Notes: generated by a model not told the origin, from the letters alone. A stretch of DNA of 64,000 nt from Alkalihalobacterium sp048323755 (GCF_048323755.1 NZ_JBLWFS010000015.1:34755-98754); one strand, 5' to 3'; shown: positions 32,531-42,608, counted from the stretch's first letter. Numbers and translations: made by a program.

Positions 32531-33373
32531 ATGTATGTTGGGAGTCATATCAGTATTCGAAATGGATATTATGAAGCGGCAAAAACAGCTAGTCGTATTG
32601 GCGCTTCAGCTTTTCAATACTTTCCGAAAAATCCCCGCAGTTTGAAAGTAAAAGATTTTGATATGGAAGATGCCAGGCAGTGTGCTTCGTTTTGTAAAGA
32701 ACATGATATAAAAACCATAGCTCACACTCCCTACCCTACAAAACTCATTCCTGAAGATCCAAATGATGAAGAACTAATTATTGCATCTATTAAAAATGAT
32801 TTGGAAATAGCTGAAGCATGTGGCTCCATCGGGATCGTTGTTCATTTTGGAACGACAAAGAAACTCGAACTATTACAAGGCTATCAAAAAATGATTGAGG
32901 TGTTGAATCGTATTTTAATGGATTGGGACGGAAACACACTGCTTCTCATTGAAAATAATGCGGGTGCTGGCACGGATATGGGCATTACATTTGAAGAAAT
33001 GATTCAAATTCGTAAGCTGTCTGACTATCCTGAAAAAATCGGTTTTTGTTTTGATACATGCCATGCCTATGCGAGTGGAATTTGGAATGGGGAGAACTGG
33101 TCTGAACTAGAAGCAAAAGGAATAGAACTTGAATACTTTTCTAATTTAAAAGCCATCCATTTCAACAACTCCAAGTATTCATTTGGAGCAAGAAAAGACC
33201 GCCACGCAAATATTACGAGCGGACATATCACTAAAAAGCAATGGTTTACCCTCTTAGATGGGGAGTTTATAAGCGAAATTCCAATCATCCTTGAAACACC
33301 TAATGATGAGCCAGACATACACGAAAAAGAAATTCAGATTATAAAAGAATGGATTTCTACTACTAAAAAGTAA
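32531..33373 (+). CDS. nfo: Endonuclease IV (AP endonuclease)
   Basis: 280 aa from the ATG at 32531 with GTAGGTG upstream. It has the TIM-barrel AP endonuclease family 2, with zinc ligands in IAHTPYP, VVHFGTT, LLIENNAG, FCFDTCHAYASG, KAIHFNNSKY and ILETP. It cuts 5' of abasic sites left by glycosylases such as the upstream Fpg/Nei protein, so the two genes encode consecutive base-excision steps. Confidence 0.93.
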   Translation: MYVGSHISIRNGYYEAAKTASRIGASAFQYFPKNPRSLKVKDFDMEDARQCASFCKEHDIKTIAHTPYPTKLIPEDPNDEELIIASIKNDLEIAEACGSIGIVVHFGTTKKLELLQGYQKMIEVLNRILMDWDGNTLLLIENNAGAGTDMGITFEEMIQIRKLSDYPEKIGFCFDTCHAYASGIWNGENWSELEAKGIELEYFSNLKAIHFNNSKYSFGARKDRHANITSGHITKKQWFTLLDGEFISEIPIILETPNDEPDIHEKEIQIIKEWISTTKK

Positions 33374-33418
33374 ATAAACCTTTTACAATATAGTAAAGAC
33401 ATACTTTGGAGTAGGGCT

Positions 33419-34420
33419 ATGAATAATTGGATTCAATCTTTTCTAGGAAAACGGTTACTGAAAACAGGGCTTGCAGTATTTATTACTGCGTTAATATGCC
33501 AGTGGCTTAATTGGCCTGTAGTATTTGCCGTGATTGCAGCTATTGTTACCGTTGAACCGACCGTTCATGCTTCCATTCAAAAAGGAAAAATTCGACTGCC
33601 AGCCGCTGCCATTGGTGCCGGAATTGCAATGACATTTGATTTTTTATTTGGGCAAGTACCGATTACCTTTGCTTTGTCTGCTTTTTTTACTATTTATATT
33701 TGTCATCGTTTGCGCTGGGATGATGCTATTTTAGTTGCAACTTTAACAGCCATAGCTATGATTCCAATGACTTCGGAAAGCTTTTTCTTAGCATTTTTAA
33801 TTCGAATTGCTACGACTACAATAGGTATTGTCGTCTCTACACTTGTTAATCTTATTATCTGGCCACCGAACTTTATGAAAGAAATACACGAAGACTGTCA
33901 TGCCCTCTTTGGTGAAACCATTGAACTGGTTGAAGACATTCTCGAATATCAATTAATGGGCAAACGAAGTCGTCAGGTATTGAAGCTTCGATTTGAACAT
34001 TTAAGTAAAGGTATTGAACGGGCCACCGAAACGATCCGTTTTCAACGGGAAGACTTCCGGTACCGTAAGAAAGATGTGACAAAAACGCAGCAACTTTATG
34101 ATTTAGAACGACAAATTGATTTACTACATAAAGTCTCTTTTCATATAGGGGATATCTTGTCTGCTTCAGAGCAACAATCCATACCTAAAGAAGATAAAGC
34201 GGTTCTGCAAACCGCATGGACACACATTAAAGATGCCTATGAGAAAAAGGAAATTGATCATACGGCAGAAGAAAAAGTAAGATCTATGCTTTACTCTCTA
34301 ATTTATGATCACCAAGATGAAAAAGAAATTTTAACAAAGAGTACGACAGTCGCTTACGAATTATTAGCTATCTATCACTTACTGATCGAGTATATTGAGA
34401 GGCGTGAGCGTCAAAATTAA
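33419..34420 (+). CDS. Aromatic acid exporter family membrane protein
   Basis: 333 aa. Four or more N-terminal membrane helices (residues about 15-145) include VEPTVHASIQKGKIRLPAAA; a long charged cytoplasmic helical domain follows (about 150-333). This is the layout of the ArAE_1/DUF939 group (YgaE/YqjA-like) related to FUSC proteins. Substrate unknown. Its 3' end overlaps by 4 bp the convergent HD gene. Confidence 0.82.
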   Translation: MNNWIQSFLGKRLLKTGLAVFITALICQWLNWPVVFAVIAAIVTVEPTVHASIQKGKIRLPAAAIGAGIAMTFDFLFGQVPITFALSAFFTIYICHRLRWDDAILVATLTAIAMIPMTSESFFLAFLIRIATTTIGIVVSTLVNLIIWPPNFMKEIHEDCHALFGETIELVEDILEYQLMGKRSRQVLKLRFEHLSKGIERATETIRFQREDFRYRKKDVTKTQQLYDLERQIDLLHKVSFHIGDILSASEQQSIPKEDKAVLQTAWTHIKDAYEKKEIDHTAEEKVRSMLYSLIYDHQDEKEILTKSTTVAYELLAIYHLLIEYIERRERQN

Positions 34421-35064
34421 CGCTCACCTTCCCACTCTTTATAAAATTGATTAAGAAATTGTTCCATGTACAAGTGTCGGTCTTCAGCCAATTGTTTTCC
34501 GTACGGAGTATTCATTAAACCTTTTAATTTTAACAGTTTTTCATAGAAATGATTAATAGCGGTATTATCCCGCTTTTGATATTCTTCTTTACTCATATCT
34601 CTTCGGGGCTTAATCGAAGGATCATACATAATATTACCTTTCGCCCCTCCGAAAGCAAACGTTCTTGCAATCCCAATTGCACCTAGCGCATCGAGACGAT
34701 CTGCATCTTGGACAACCTGTCCCTCTACTGTTTTCATCGGCGGTTGTCCACCCCCTTTAAATGACATCGAGGCAATAATCTCCATGATATGCTTCATCGA
34801 CGCTTCTTCCACTTCAATCCTTTGTAACCACGATTCTACTTTTTTCAATCCTGCTTCTTCACTCTCATTCAGTTTTTCATCGGCTATATCATGAAGGAGT
34901 GCGGCCATTTCACAAATAAATACATCTGCTCCCTCAACACTGGCAATGGTCTTTGCAAGCTTGGTGACACGGTAAATATGCCACCAATCATGTCCACTAG
35001 CTTCACCACTTAATTGGTTATGTACATATGCTTCTGTTTGTTTTATTTTCTCAACATTTGTCAT
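34417..35064 (-). CDS. HD-domain phosphohydrolase (YedJ/YpgQ type)
   Basis: 215 aa; GGTGATG upstream of the ATG. Metal-binding HD signature: HDWWHIYRVTKLA (His), LLHDIADEK (His-Asp) and DADRLDALGAIG (Asp). Relatives hydrolyse nucleotides such as (d)NTPs or act as metal-dependent phosphohydrolases. No partner gene is evident. Confidence 0.88.
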   Translation of the reverse strand: MTNVEKIKQTEAYVHNQLSGEASGHDWWHIYRVTKLAKTIASVEGADVFICEMAALLHDIADEKLNESEEAGLKKVESWLQRIEVEEASMKHIMEIIASMSFKGGGQPPMKTVEGQVVQDADRLDALGAIGIARTFAFGGAKGNIMYDPSIKPRRDMSKEEYQKRDNTAINHFYEKLLKLKGLMNTPYGKQLAEDRHLYMEQFLNQFYKEWEGER

Positions 35065-35191
35065 TTGTCATCACCCACTGTTTAATCTATCATTTTTCTC
35101 AACACAATACCTCAATATTGCTTATAGTAATTGGGACTCTTTAAAGTGCTTTTCTTATCGTTATTTTGTATATCAAGTTTTATTGGCATAC

Positions 35192-35569
35192 CTACCTCAC
35201 ATATTCAGCTTCATACGAATTTTCCCCAGCATGGACAGCTAATAATGTATTGGCATAGCCGACAAGCCGATTTACTAATTCGTCGCAAATTGCATATACG
35301 AGAGGTTCTATTTCCCCTCGATATAACGAAGGATCGTCAAAAATGATCGTTGTATTAATAAAGATATCACGATTTCCCTGTAGATCGTAGTGAATAATCA
35401 CTTTCCCTGCAGCCCCTCCGGTTTTAGGGTCTTTAAATTCTTTTAGAAAAATAAACCATTCTTCAGCGGTAGCAGAACGGAAATTTTTTGTAAATGTTAA
35501 AGCCGATAGTTCATTATCAATTCGTTCTTTTAATTCAGGACTTACTAGATCAATTATTTTTTTATCCAT
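35192..35569 (-). CDS. Conserved hypothetical protein
   Basis: 125 aa, ATG with GGGAG eight bases upstream. A soluble alpha/beta-looking protein (KVIIHYDLQGNRDIFINTTIIFDDPSLYRGEIEPLVYAICDEL). No domain recognised. It is preceded by the terminator of the acidic-protein gene, so it has its own promoter. Confidence 0.7.
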   Translation of the reverse strand: MDKKIIDLVSPELKERIDNELSALTFTKNFRSATAEEWFIFLKEFKDPKTGGAAGKVIIHYDLQGNRDIFINTTIIFDDPSLYRGEIEPLVYAICDELVNRLVGYANTLLAVHAGENSYEAEYVR

Positions 35570-35614
35570 TACAGCATCTCCCGATATCCTAAAAGATGAT
35601 TTATTTTACATGTA

Positions 35615-35657
35615 ACTAAAAGACACCTCCTCTAGATTATTGTCACTAGAGAAGGTG
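35615..35657 (-). terminator. Terminator of the acidic-protein gene
   Basis: CACCTCCTCTAG (35624-35635) pairs with CTAGAGAAGGTG (35646-35657) with one mismatch; the minus transcript continues TCTTTTAGTT. Confidence 0.75.
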
Positions 35658-35669
35658 CTATGTACAACT

Positions 35670-36347
35670 TTACATATCAAACCCGTCCATGGTTTCCATG
35701 TTATTTTCAATGAGTTCAATAATCGTTCCAGCTTCTTCTTTACTAAAGATAAAGTTACTCTCATCCTCTAACAATTCATTATCTTCTGTTTTAATTCGGT
35801 TGACACGTCGAAGAATTCCGTCTCCTGTATCATGGATTACACCGAATTGATAAGATACTTCAACTTCATCCAGATACGTATAAGCCATTACTTCAGGAGT
35901 TGTCCACTCGACATCGACTATGATTTCCTCATAATCTTCATCTTCTAAGTCATCCATTAAATCTGCATCATCTTCGAGAAGAATCGTATCTTCCTCATCT
36001 TCCTCTTCCACTTCTATTTCATCGACAAGTTCAAATTCATCTAAGAAATCATGGAATGATTCGTGAACTGCTTCAATGATATCTTCAATATCAGGAAGTA
36101 ACGTTCTCGATGTCTGCTCTGTTTCTAAATCGAACGCTTCCATGTAAAATTCTTCGTTATGCGGGTCAAAAAACAGCGTGCAGAAAAACTCTCGTTCATT
36201 ATCTTCCATCTCAACAAAACATTCAATTCTAGGATGTTTAGCAGCTCGATCTACAGTAATATGCCCCATCTCATCATATTCTTCGCAAATGGACTCCATA
36301 TAGTCCTGTAACTCTCCACAAACTCGATCAAACCACTCTAATGACAT
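35670..36347 (-). CDS. Acidic hypothetical protein
   Basis: 225 aa from the ATG at 36347 (GAAGGGAAG upstream); the 16 codons before it lack a ribosome site. A strongly acidic centre (IEVEEEDEEDTILLEDDADLM) separates two folded-looking halves. I do not recognise a family. It is monocistronic, ending at a terminator. Confidence 0.68.
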   Translation of the reverse strand: MSLEWFDRVCGELQDYMESICEEYDEMGHITVDRAAKHPRIECFVEMEDNEREFFCTLFFDPHNEEFYMEAFDLETEQTSRTLLPDIEDIIEAVHESFHDFLDEFELVDEIEVEEEDEEDTILLEDDADLMDDLEDEDYEEIIVDVEWTTPEVMAYTYLDEVEVSYQFGVIHDTGDGILRRVNRIKTEDNELLEDESNFIFSKEEAGTIIELIENNMETMDGFDM

Positions 36348-36443
36348 GAAGAAACACTTCCCTTCGTGAATTATCTTTCTTATTATTTCTTTCATGCCAT
36401 TTTTTTGTTCATGGTACTTTATCCCAATTCGTTTTTTCGTCTT

Positions 36444-37292
36444 TTAACTTAACCATGAAAGGAGTTTTGAATATTGTTTTTTAGCATCTTCATAACCTAA
36501 TTCATATAAGGCTAAGAGACGCGCTTGATTACGTTCAATACGACTGACAGGAACTTCTATGCTAGGCTTAATTACAAAGACCTCACCTGCGTTTTCCTGC
36601 TCCTCAAGTAAAGCTAATGTATCATTATATACGAGATGTCGCTTTTCCAGTAGTTCTGCTATTTTAGGATGCTTCCGGTAGATAAATTTTGCAAACATTG
36701 CCGCTTTGGTTGGCTGTCTTCTAAAGTCCTCAGCCTTCGTCATAATAACTACATTTTTCTTAAAGCCATCGCTTTGTGCTTTCCGAATAGGGATAGGGTC
36801 AATGATTCCTCCATCTAACAATGTTTTCCCACCATATGATACAGCTGGCGCAACAAAAGGCAAAGAACTAGAAGCTCGAATAATGGTTAAGATATCTTCA
36901 CCATTATTATGTTTATTATAATAAATGGGTTTACCTGTCTCGCAGTCCGTCGTCCCGATTACAAATTGCTCGCTCCCCGTTCGAAACGTCTCATGATCGA
37001 AAGGAACGATCTTATTGGGAATTTCATCAAACAGAAAGTCCATCCCAAACAATTGTCGTTTAAACAGCAAATTACGAAAAGAAATAAATCGGTGATCGCC
37101 AGCAAGGCCTACATTCACTTCTTTATTTCGCCCCTTTTGCCTAGACAAATAAGAAGCTCCCATACAAGCTCCTGCTGACACACCAACGACATATGGGAAT
37201 AGTAGCTTTTGCTCTAAAAAGTACTCAAGAACACCAGCTGTATACATCCCTCTCATCCCACCGCCCTCTAAAACTAAACCAGTTGTTTTCAT
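36444..37292 (-). CDS. Patatin-like phospholipase
   Basis: 282 aa; AGAGGT upstream of the ATG. Oxyanion loop LVLEGGGMRGMYTAGVL, nucleophile Ser in GVSAGA, and catalytic Asp in LDGGIIDPIPIRKA: the Ser-Asp dyad is complete. It resembles the bacterial YjjU-type patatin hydrolases acting on lipids. Natural substrate unknown. Confidence 0.93.
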   Translation of the reverse strand: MKTTGLVLEGGGMRGMYTAGVLEYFLEQKLLFPYVVGVSAGACMGASYLSRQKGRNKEVNVGLAGDHRFISFRNLLFKRQLFGMDFLFDEIPNKIVPFDHETFRTGSEQFVIGTTDCETGKPIYYNKHNNGEDILTIIRASSSLPFVAPAVSYGGKTLLDGGIIDPIPIRKAQSDGFKKNVVIMTKAEDFRRQPTKAAMFAKFIYRKHPKIAELLEKRHLVYNDTLALLEEQENAGEVFVIKPSIEVPVSRIERNQARLLALYELGYEDAKKQYSKLLSWLS

Positions 37293-37398
37293 AACATTAC
37301 CTCTATTTTATGTATTAATTCTTACTATTCTTACTAATTTCACCTATGAATAGATAGTGCTACACTAATATTAATCGATTTACTAAGGAGTGGTCCAC

Positions 37399-37920
37399 TT
37401 GTTCGACCCGACCATTTATGAAAACTTGAAGGTTGTTTTAGAAGGCGCCATATATGATCTTGACTTTGCAAAAGAAATCCATGTGACCAATCGATCTGAC
37501 ATCATCGATTTAGCAAAATTGTCGAGAGAATTTTCAATGCAATTTAAAACAATAAATGCTAACAATGTTTACCCCATGGCTGAAGTTCGACTCCTTTCAA
37601 CGCTTCAAGACTTTGCGACTGAAAAAATTCATCAAGACGAAAAAGCAGCTGGATGTGTTCTTGACGTTATTTTATTCACTACCATCCAAAACACAGCTAA
37701 TGATTGCGATAAAATCGAAAAAAAGCTGATGCAAATTTGGAAAAATCGGCCGCTCATCTCACAAAGTATTTCATTTTCATACGGTAAGGAACCTATCTTA
37801 ACTGATAAAATTACGATCAGCTTCGGCCGAAAGATCAATGAAGATCAAATTGAGGACTTTGAACAACTACTTAGCTACACTTTACAATCGCTTCAGTTTT
37901 TAGAAGACTACTTTAATTAA
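37399..37920 (+). CDS. Conserved hypothetical protein
   Basis: 173 aa from the TTG at 37399, eight bases after AAGGAG; a GTG nine bases earlier would overlap that site. Mostly alpha/beta (YENLKVVLEGAIYDLDFAKEIHVTNRSDIIDLA...). No motif recognised. It is followed by degV but separated by 150 bp. Confidence 0.68.
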   Translation: MFDPTIYENLKVVLEGAIYDLDFAKEIHVTNRSDIIDLAKLSREFSMQFKTINANNVYPMAEVRLLSTLQDFATEKIHQDEKAAGCVLDVILFTTIQNTANDCDKIEKKLMQIWKNRPLISQSISFSYGKEPILTDKITISFGRKINEDQIEDFEQLLSYTLQSLQFLEDYFN

Positions 37921-38069
37921 AATGGTAAAGTTCTATAACTTTGCCCTATTTAGTTTAAAACTGCTTGAAAACGTGAATGTAATACGAGAAAAGACAAATG
38001 CTATAAACATCATTACAATAACTTTATTTACAAATACTACACTTTGGATAACGAAAAGGGTTGATACAT

Positions 38070-38915
38070 ATGAAAAAGATTGCTTTTGTGACCGATAGTA
38101 CCGCTTATATAACGGAAGATTTAAAAAATCATCCTGATGTCTATGTCATGCCTCTTGCGATTATTTTTGGTGATACTGTCTACGAAGACGGGATTAGCTT
38201 AACAACAGAACAACTATACGAAAAAATTAAGCAATCTAAGGAAGTACCGAAAACCTCACAACCAGCTGTTGGTAAATTTGTTGAGTTATATGAAAAACTG
38301 AAAAAAGACTACGAACAAGCAATTGCTGTCCACATTTCAAGCAAATTAAGTGGAACATTAGAAAGCAGCAGATCCGCAAGTGAAATGGCGGAATTCCCTG
38401 TTGAAATCATTGATTCCAAATCCATGTCTTATGCGATTACTTCATTAATCCAAACTGGTATGAAATTAGCAGAAGAAGGAGTAGAAGGAGATACAATTGC
38501 ACAAAGACTTCGCGAGGAAGCAGATAAAGGCGAAAACTACATCCTCTTAGGAAGTCTTGAGCAGTTTTATAAAGGCGGGAGAATGTCAGGAACCCAATTC
38601 TTAATAGGAAATCTTCTACAAATTAAACCCATCATCCGTATTAATCAAAACGGAGAATTTGAAGTGTTTGAAAAAGTTCGTTCAGAGAAAAAAGCCGTCC
38701 GTCGTTTATTAGAACTTATTGAACATGCGTATGATAAACACTCCATAAGTGAAGTTCAAATCATGCACGGAAATGTGTTGGAAAAAGCAGTAGCCCTAGA
38801 AAAAGACGTTAAAAGTAAATTTCCAAACATGAATGTCGTTATCGGTGAGATCAGTTCAACGATCGCAGCTCACGCTGGCGAAGGAACGGTAGCAATTATC
38901 TGGCAACATAAATAA
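38070..38915 (+). CDS. DegV-family fatty-acid-binding protein
   Basis: 281 aa from the ATG at 38070 (AAAAGGG upstream). DegV fold: FVTDSTAYITEDL, KTSQPAVGKFVELYE, HISSKLSGTLESS, GGRMSGT and a C-terminal IIWQHK. The family includes FakB, which presents fatty acids to the FakA kinase. No fakA is nearby. Confidence 0.9.
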   Translation: MKKIAFVTDSTAYITEDLKNHPDVYVMPLAIIFGDTVYEDGISLTTEQLYEKIKQSKEVPKTSQPAVGKFVELYEKLKKDYEQAIAVHISSKLSGTLESSRSASEMAEFPVEIIDSKSMSYAITSLIQTGMKLAEEGVEGDTIAQRLREEADKGENYILLGSLEQFYKGGRMSGTQFLIGNLLQIKPIIRINQNGEFEVFEKVRSEKKAVRRLLELIEHAYDKHSISEVQIMHGNVLEKAVALEKDVKSKFPNMNVVIGEISSTIAAHAGEGTVAIIWQHK

Positions 38916-38954
38916 AATAAAGTGAATCATTCGAAAAGAATAAGACTTACACCA

Positions 38955-39025
38955 TTAGAAAAGAGGCTGCCTTATATGTAATGCACTTGATCATCTTAAA
39001 GTACATTTACATCTAGGCGGCCTCT
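38955..39025 (-). terminator. Terminator of the spore glucosaminidase gene
   Basis: AGAGGCTGCCT (38962-38972) pairs with AGGCGGCCTCT (39015-39025) with one mismatch, and the stem extends with ATGTAA/TTACAT; the minus strand continues TTTTCTAA. Confidence 0.7.
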
Positions 39026-39030
39026 GCTCT

Positions 39031-40320
39031 TTACACACGTTTTCTTACATTAAAATTCTCATCAATGAGTAACCAGTTTTGCGGGAAATCCCACCCTAAT
39101 ACCCAATAATAAAAACCTCGCAGACCAAGCTCTTTGACTAGATCAAACTTAGCTTGCATACTTCTTGCGTCTTCAAACCACACTTCATGCTCTACGCCGT
39201 CTTCATCAACATAGTTAAAAAAAGGAGACTGTGCCACTGGGTCGTATTCAATGTCCGCATTATATGTGGCCGCTAATCGTATCGCTTCCTGGTGATCAAT
39301 TGCCCTGGCTCTCGTTTCACCTGCGACAAAAGGTAAAGTCCAGTCATAACCATAAAGTGGGATACCCATCATAATTTTGTCATTCGGCATTTCTGATGCT
39401 GCATATTCAATGACTCTTCTGACTTGATCGATCGGTGCAACAGCCATCGGTGGTCCACCTGTCCAGCCCCACTCGTACGTCATTAAGAAGACAAAATCGG
39501 CATATTCCCCATGGGCCGCATAGTCATGACCTTCATACAAAACACCAACCATGCCCGGCTCAACTTGTGGTGCAAGTGCACTCGAAAGAAAATAACCTCT
39601 TTCATCTAACCTTACTTTCGCTTTACGCATCAGTTCATTGTACGGCTCTCGGTTTTGGGCACCTAGATACTCCAAATCAAAGTCTAGCCCTAGATATCCT
39701 TTTTGATCCATAATTGCTATCGCTTCATCCAATAATCGGTTTTGTAATGCTTCGCTTTGCAATACAGTGGTTACTAGATCTGTATCAAAAGCTCCATCTT
39801 GAATATTCGTTATGACCATCAAAGGAACAATGCCATTTTCATATGATACATTGATAATTGCTTGATCATCGATTGGCGTTAATGTCCCATCTGGGTTTAA
39901 CTCATAACTAAAAATTTGAACAAACGTTAAGTACTCACCTACTGCATCAACAAATTCAGGAGATTCCTCCCCCGTTATTTGCAAATCAACATAAGCTCCT
40001 ACATCGACAGTTGGCTTTTCTAGAAACTGAGTTGGAATATATAGCCTAAAGCCAACAGGTAAGTTTTGCGGGTCCTGAATTTGGTTTACTTCAAGAATCT
40101 TCTCCACTGGAATTTGATAACGTTGACTAATTTGCCATAAACTTTCTCCAGGTTGAATAAAATGAAACCTGCCGACAATTGGAATAATTAACGCTTGCCC
40201 GGTGACGAGCTGATCTGGATTTGGCAGTTGATTGGCTTGAGCAATCGCATTTGCCGTTGTATTATATGCTTGAGCAATTCCAAACAGCGTTTGCCCTGGT
40301 GAAACAACATGTATTTGCAC
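39031..40320 (-). CDS. LysM-GH18 spore cortex glucosaminidase (SleL/YaaH family)
   Basis: 429 aa from a GTG with GGGAGG seven bases upstream. Two N-terminal LysM domains (about 2-47 and 51-96) precede a GH18 domain (about 100-429). The catalytic motif LGLDFDLEYL (acid Glu217), FLMTYEWGWTGG and GFYYWVLGWDFP are typical of SleL/YaaH, an N-acetylglucosaminidase that degrades cortex fragments during germination. A sigma-E-like pair (GGCATTTA at 40385-40378 and AATACAGT at 40364-40357, minus strand) precedes it, in line with mother-cell expression of yaaH. Confidence 0.9.
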   Translation of the reverse strand: MQIHVVSPGQTLFGIAQAYNTTANAIAQANQLPNPDQLVTGQALIIPIVGRFHFIQPGESLWQISQRYQIPVEKILEVNQIQDPQNLPVGFRLYIPTQFLEKPTVDVGAYVDLQITGEESPEFVDAVGEYLTFVQIFSYELNPDGTLTPIDDQAIINVSYENGIVPLMVITNIQDGAFDTDLVTTVLQSEALQNRLLDEAIAIMDQKGYLGLDFDLEYLGAQNREPYNELMRKAKVRLDERGYFLSSALAPQVEPGMVGVLYEGHDYAAHGEYADFVFLMTYEWGWTGGPPMAVAPIDQVRRVIEYAASEMPNDKIMMGIPLYGYDWTLPFVAGETRARAIDHQEAIRLAATYNADIEYDPVAQSPFFNYVDEDGVEHEVWFEDARSMQAKFDLVKELGLRGFYYWVLGWDFPQNWLLIDENFNVRKRV

Positions 40321-40410
40321 AGCTTTTCCTCCCTAATGCCCAATATTTACCCTATCACTGTATTCAATCAGGTGAATTAAATGCCTGGCCATTAGAAGTT
40401 TTCATTCTGC

Positions 40411-40451
40411 TTAAAAATACAAACACACCTCTCTAGAAGAAAGGTGTGTTT
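40411..40451 (-). terminator. Terminator of the exonuclease gene
   Basis: AAACACACCT (40421-40430) pairs with AGGTGTGTTT (40442-40451); the minus transcript continues GTATTTTTAA. Confidence 0.85.
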
Positions 40452-40530
40452 GACATTTAAAGTTATAACGATCCATTGCGCGCTAAACCGAAAATAAGCA
40501 ATGCTATTTCTCCCTGCTATTTTCAAGTAC

Positions 40531-41403
40531 TTACTGGATCCCCATTTCTTTTAATAGCTTATTAAACTCAAGCGTTTCAAATTGCTTTCTTACTTTTTCT
40601 GCGTCAATGGTTAATAATGCGTCTTCAACGACACACTCAATTGGTACATCACAACGAATTTCAGCTAGTTGGCGTGACAGGTGGAGCATGTCCAATTCAT
40701 TTTCAATCTTTGTTCTCATTCCCTTTGGTAATTTCTCTAAGTTTTCAATGATAGCTTCAATCGTTTCATACTCTTTTAATAACTTAATCGCTGTTTTCTC
40801 GCCAATTCCTTTAACCCCAGGGAAATTGTCACTCGTGTCTCCCATCAATCCTTTTAAATCAATCATTTGAGCTGCAGTTAGACCTTTTTCTTCAAGTAAT
40901 TTCTCAGGTGTATATACTTCATAGTTAGACATCCCTTTTTTCATAATAATCGATTGTACCCGGTCGGTAACAAGTTGTAAACTATCGTGGTCTCCCGTTA
41001 AAATTTGAACCTGCATTTCAGAACTATATTTTTTGGCTAATGAACCGATACAGTCGTCTGCTTCGAACTGATGAATTCCAATATTCGGGATATCAAAACT
41101 GGATACGACTTCTTTGACGAGATCAAATTGAGGAACTAACTCTTCAGGTGGCTCGCCTCGATTGGCTTTATATTGATCGTAGAGCTCGGTACGAAACGTC
41201 TTGCTGCCCATATCCCAGCAACAAATGACATGACTCGGCTCAAATGTTTGAATAGCATCCCACATATATCTAACAAAACCATAGATCGCATTCGTAGGAA
41301 CGCCTGCACTGGTTTTCATTATATATCCTCTATATGCTGTTGCGTAGTAGCCTCTAAATAATAGAGCCATGCCATCAACTAGCATTAATTTATTATTTTC
41401 CAA
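40531..41403 (-). CDS. ypcP: 5'-3' exonuclease (YpcP, Pol I exonuclease-like)
   Basis: 290 aa from a TTG at 41403, eight bases after AGGAG. It has the FEN/Pol I 5'-nuclease fold: KLMLVDGMALLFRGYY, EADDCIGSLAKKY, TGDHDSLQLV, and the helix-hairpin-helix DNA-binding segment GDTSDNFPGVKGIGEKTAIKLL. Acidic metal ligands are preserved. It lacks polymerase domains, like YpcP of B. subtilis, and would process RNA primers or flaps. Confidence 0.93.
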   Translation of the reverse strand: MENNKLMLVDGMALLFRGYYATAYRGYIMKTSAGVPTNAIYGFVRYMWDAIQTFEPSHVICCWDMGSKTFRTELYDQYKANRGEPPEELVPQFDLVKEVVSSFDIPNIGIHQFEADDCIGSLAKKYSSEMQVQILTGDHDSLQLVTDRVQSIIMKKGMSNYEVYTPEKLLEEKGLTAAQMIDLKGLMGDTSDNFPGVKGIGEKTAIKLLKEYETIEAIIENLEKLPKGMRTKIENELDMLHLSRQLAEIRCDVPIECVVEDALLTIDAEKVRKQFETLEFNKLLKEMGIQ

Positions 41404-41557
41404 GAAACCCACTCCTGACTTTTAGGACGTACCTATCTATCCTAACAAACTATTGTTGAATTGGATAGTGAAAAGAGAGAGTGACCATTAATTGTCACTC
41501 CCTCTTTATGAACTAGATTAATAGATAAAAACGTATACGGATTTGCACTATGAACAA

Positions 41558-42502
41558 TTATGCACTTTCCAACCTTTCTTTCCTTTTTCTAACGATCTCA
41601 TTAAAGTCATCAGTTAATTGTTTTTTATGTTGATCTAATACAGAAATAATTTCACGTACTTTCGCAGTGGTTTCTTCAGCTTGATTTAATGAGTCGTTGA
41701 TCTTTCCATGCACTAACCAGTCGACAACGATTCCATCAAAGAAATAATCTGCGAATGTAAGAAAATTGCCTATATCCATGTTAATGTGGAAGTGATTTTC
41801 AATGTCAAGAAGCTCTTCTTGAAACAGACGAAGTTGATTTTGTGCATGATGGATCTGTTTTCTCGCATCATCTAAATGACTATGTTTAATAGATGTTGTA
41901 AGCATCCCACCACCGAACATATCCCACGTTGACCAGCCTTTTGCTTTATCAAGCGAATGAATGGCTCGTTGTAGTGAGGATAGAGAAGCAAGACCTGCTG
42001 AAATCGCTTCTTCATATTCTTTTACATACGACCGAATACTCGTTTCTTGTTCTGAAAGGTCGTATAATTCTCTGCTTAAAACTGAATGCTTATCATGGAT
42101 TAACCGTTCTTTTTCCTCTAATAAACTTTTATATTCATTTTCTGCGTTTCCAACGGTTTGCAGCATCATACGTAAATCTTTTAATTCTTTTTCCAAGTCC
42201 ATAATCGTTTCTGCTGCTTCTTTATATTTTAATTCAGCTGCAATAACTTCTTGTTGTTCTTGATCAAGCTTCTCCAATTTTTTACCCATAATCGTAAAAA
42301 AGATATTCGTTAATGTAATTTTTTCAAGCCGGGAAACGTCTTTCTTTTCTTTTTTCAATTGAAGATACAAGTGATTAACTTTTTCTTTTTCTTCTTCTAA
42401 GTAAGCCTCACTACGAGCAATATGTTCTTCGTATTTCACTTTTTTCCGCTTCTTTTCTTTAGCTACAAACAGCCTCTCATTTAGTTCTGTGAACACCGTC
42501 AT
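41558..42502 (-). CDS. Coiled-coil hypothetical protein, last gene of the pspA cluster
   Basis: 314 aa from the ATG at 42502 (GAGGAG upstream). The first about 200 residues are charged coiled coil (KEKKRKKVKYEEHIARSEAY...); later segments (KGWSTWDMFGGGMLTTSIKHSHLDDARK) are more globular. No family recognised. It is transcribed with lemA-htpX-pspA, 106 bp after the previous gene, suggesting an envelope-stress or PspA-accessory role by context only. Confidence 0.75.
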   Translation of the reverse strand: MTVFTELNERLFVAKEKKRKKVKYEEHIARSEAYLEEEKEKVNHLYLQLKKEKKDVSRLEKITLTNIFFTIMGKKLEKLDQEQQEVIAAELKYKEAAETIMDLEKELKDLRMMLQTVGNAENEYKSLLEEKERLIHDKHSVLSRELYDLSEQETSIRSYVKEYEEAISAGLASLSSLQRAIHSLDKAKGWSTWDMFGGGMLTTSIKHSHLDDARKQIHHAQNQLRLFQEELLDIENHFHINMDIGNFLTFADYFFDGIVVDWLVHGKINDSLNQAEETTAKVREIISVLDQHKKQLTDDFNEIVRKRKERLESA

Positions 42503-42608
42503 CACCTCTCCTCAATTCATACGATATTCTATACAAATGTTTCAACGTCATCGTTCTTTAGGTTCCTAGTTTGCACGATAGGAATACTGAATTACGGCTA
42601 CCGGACAA

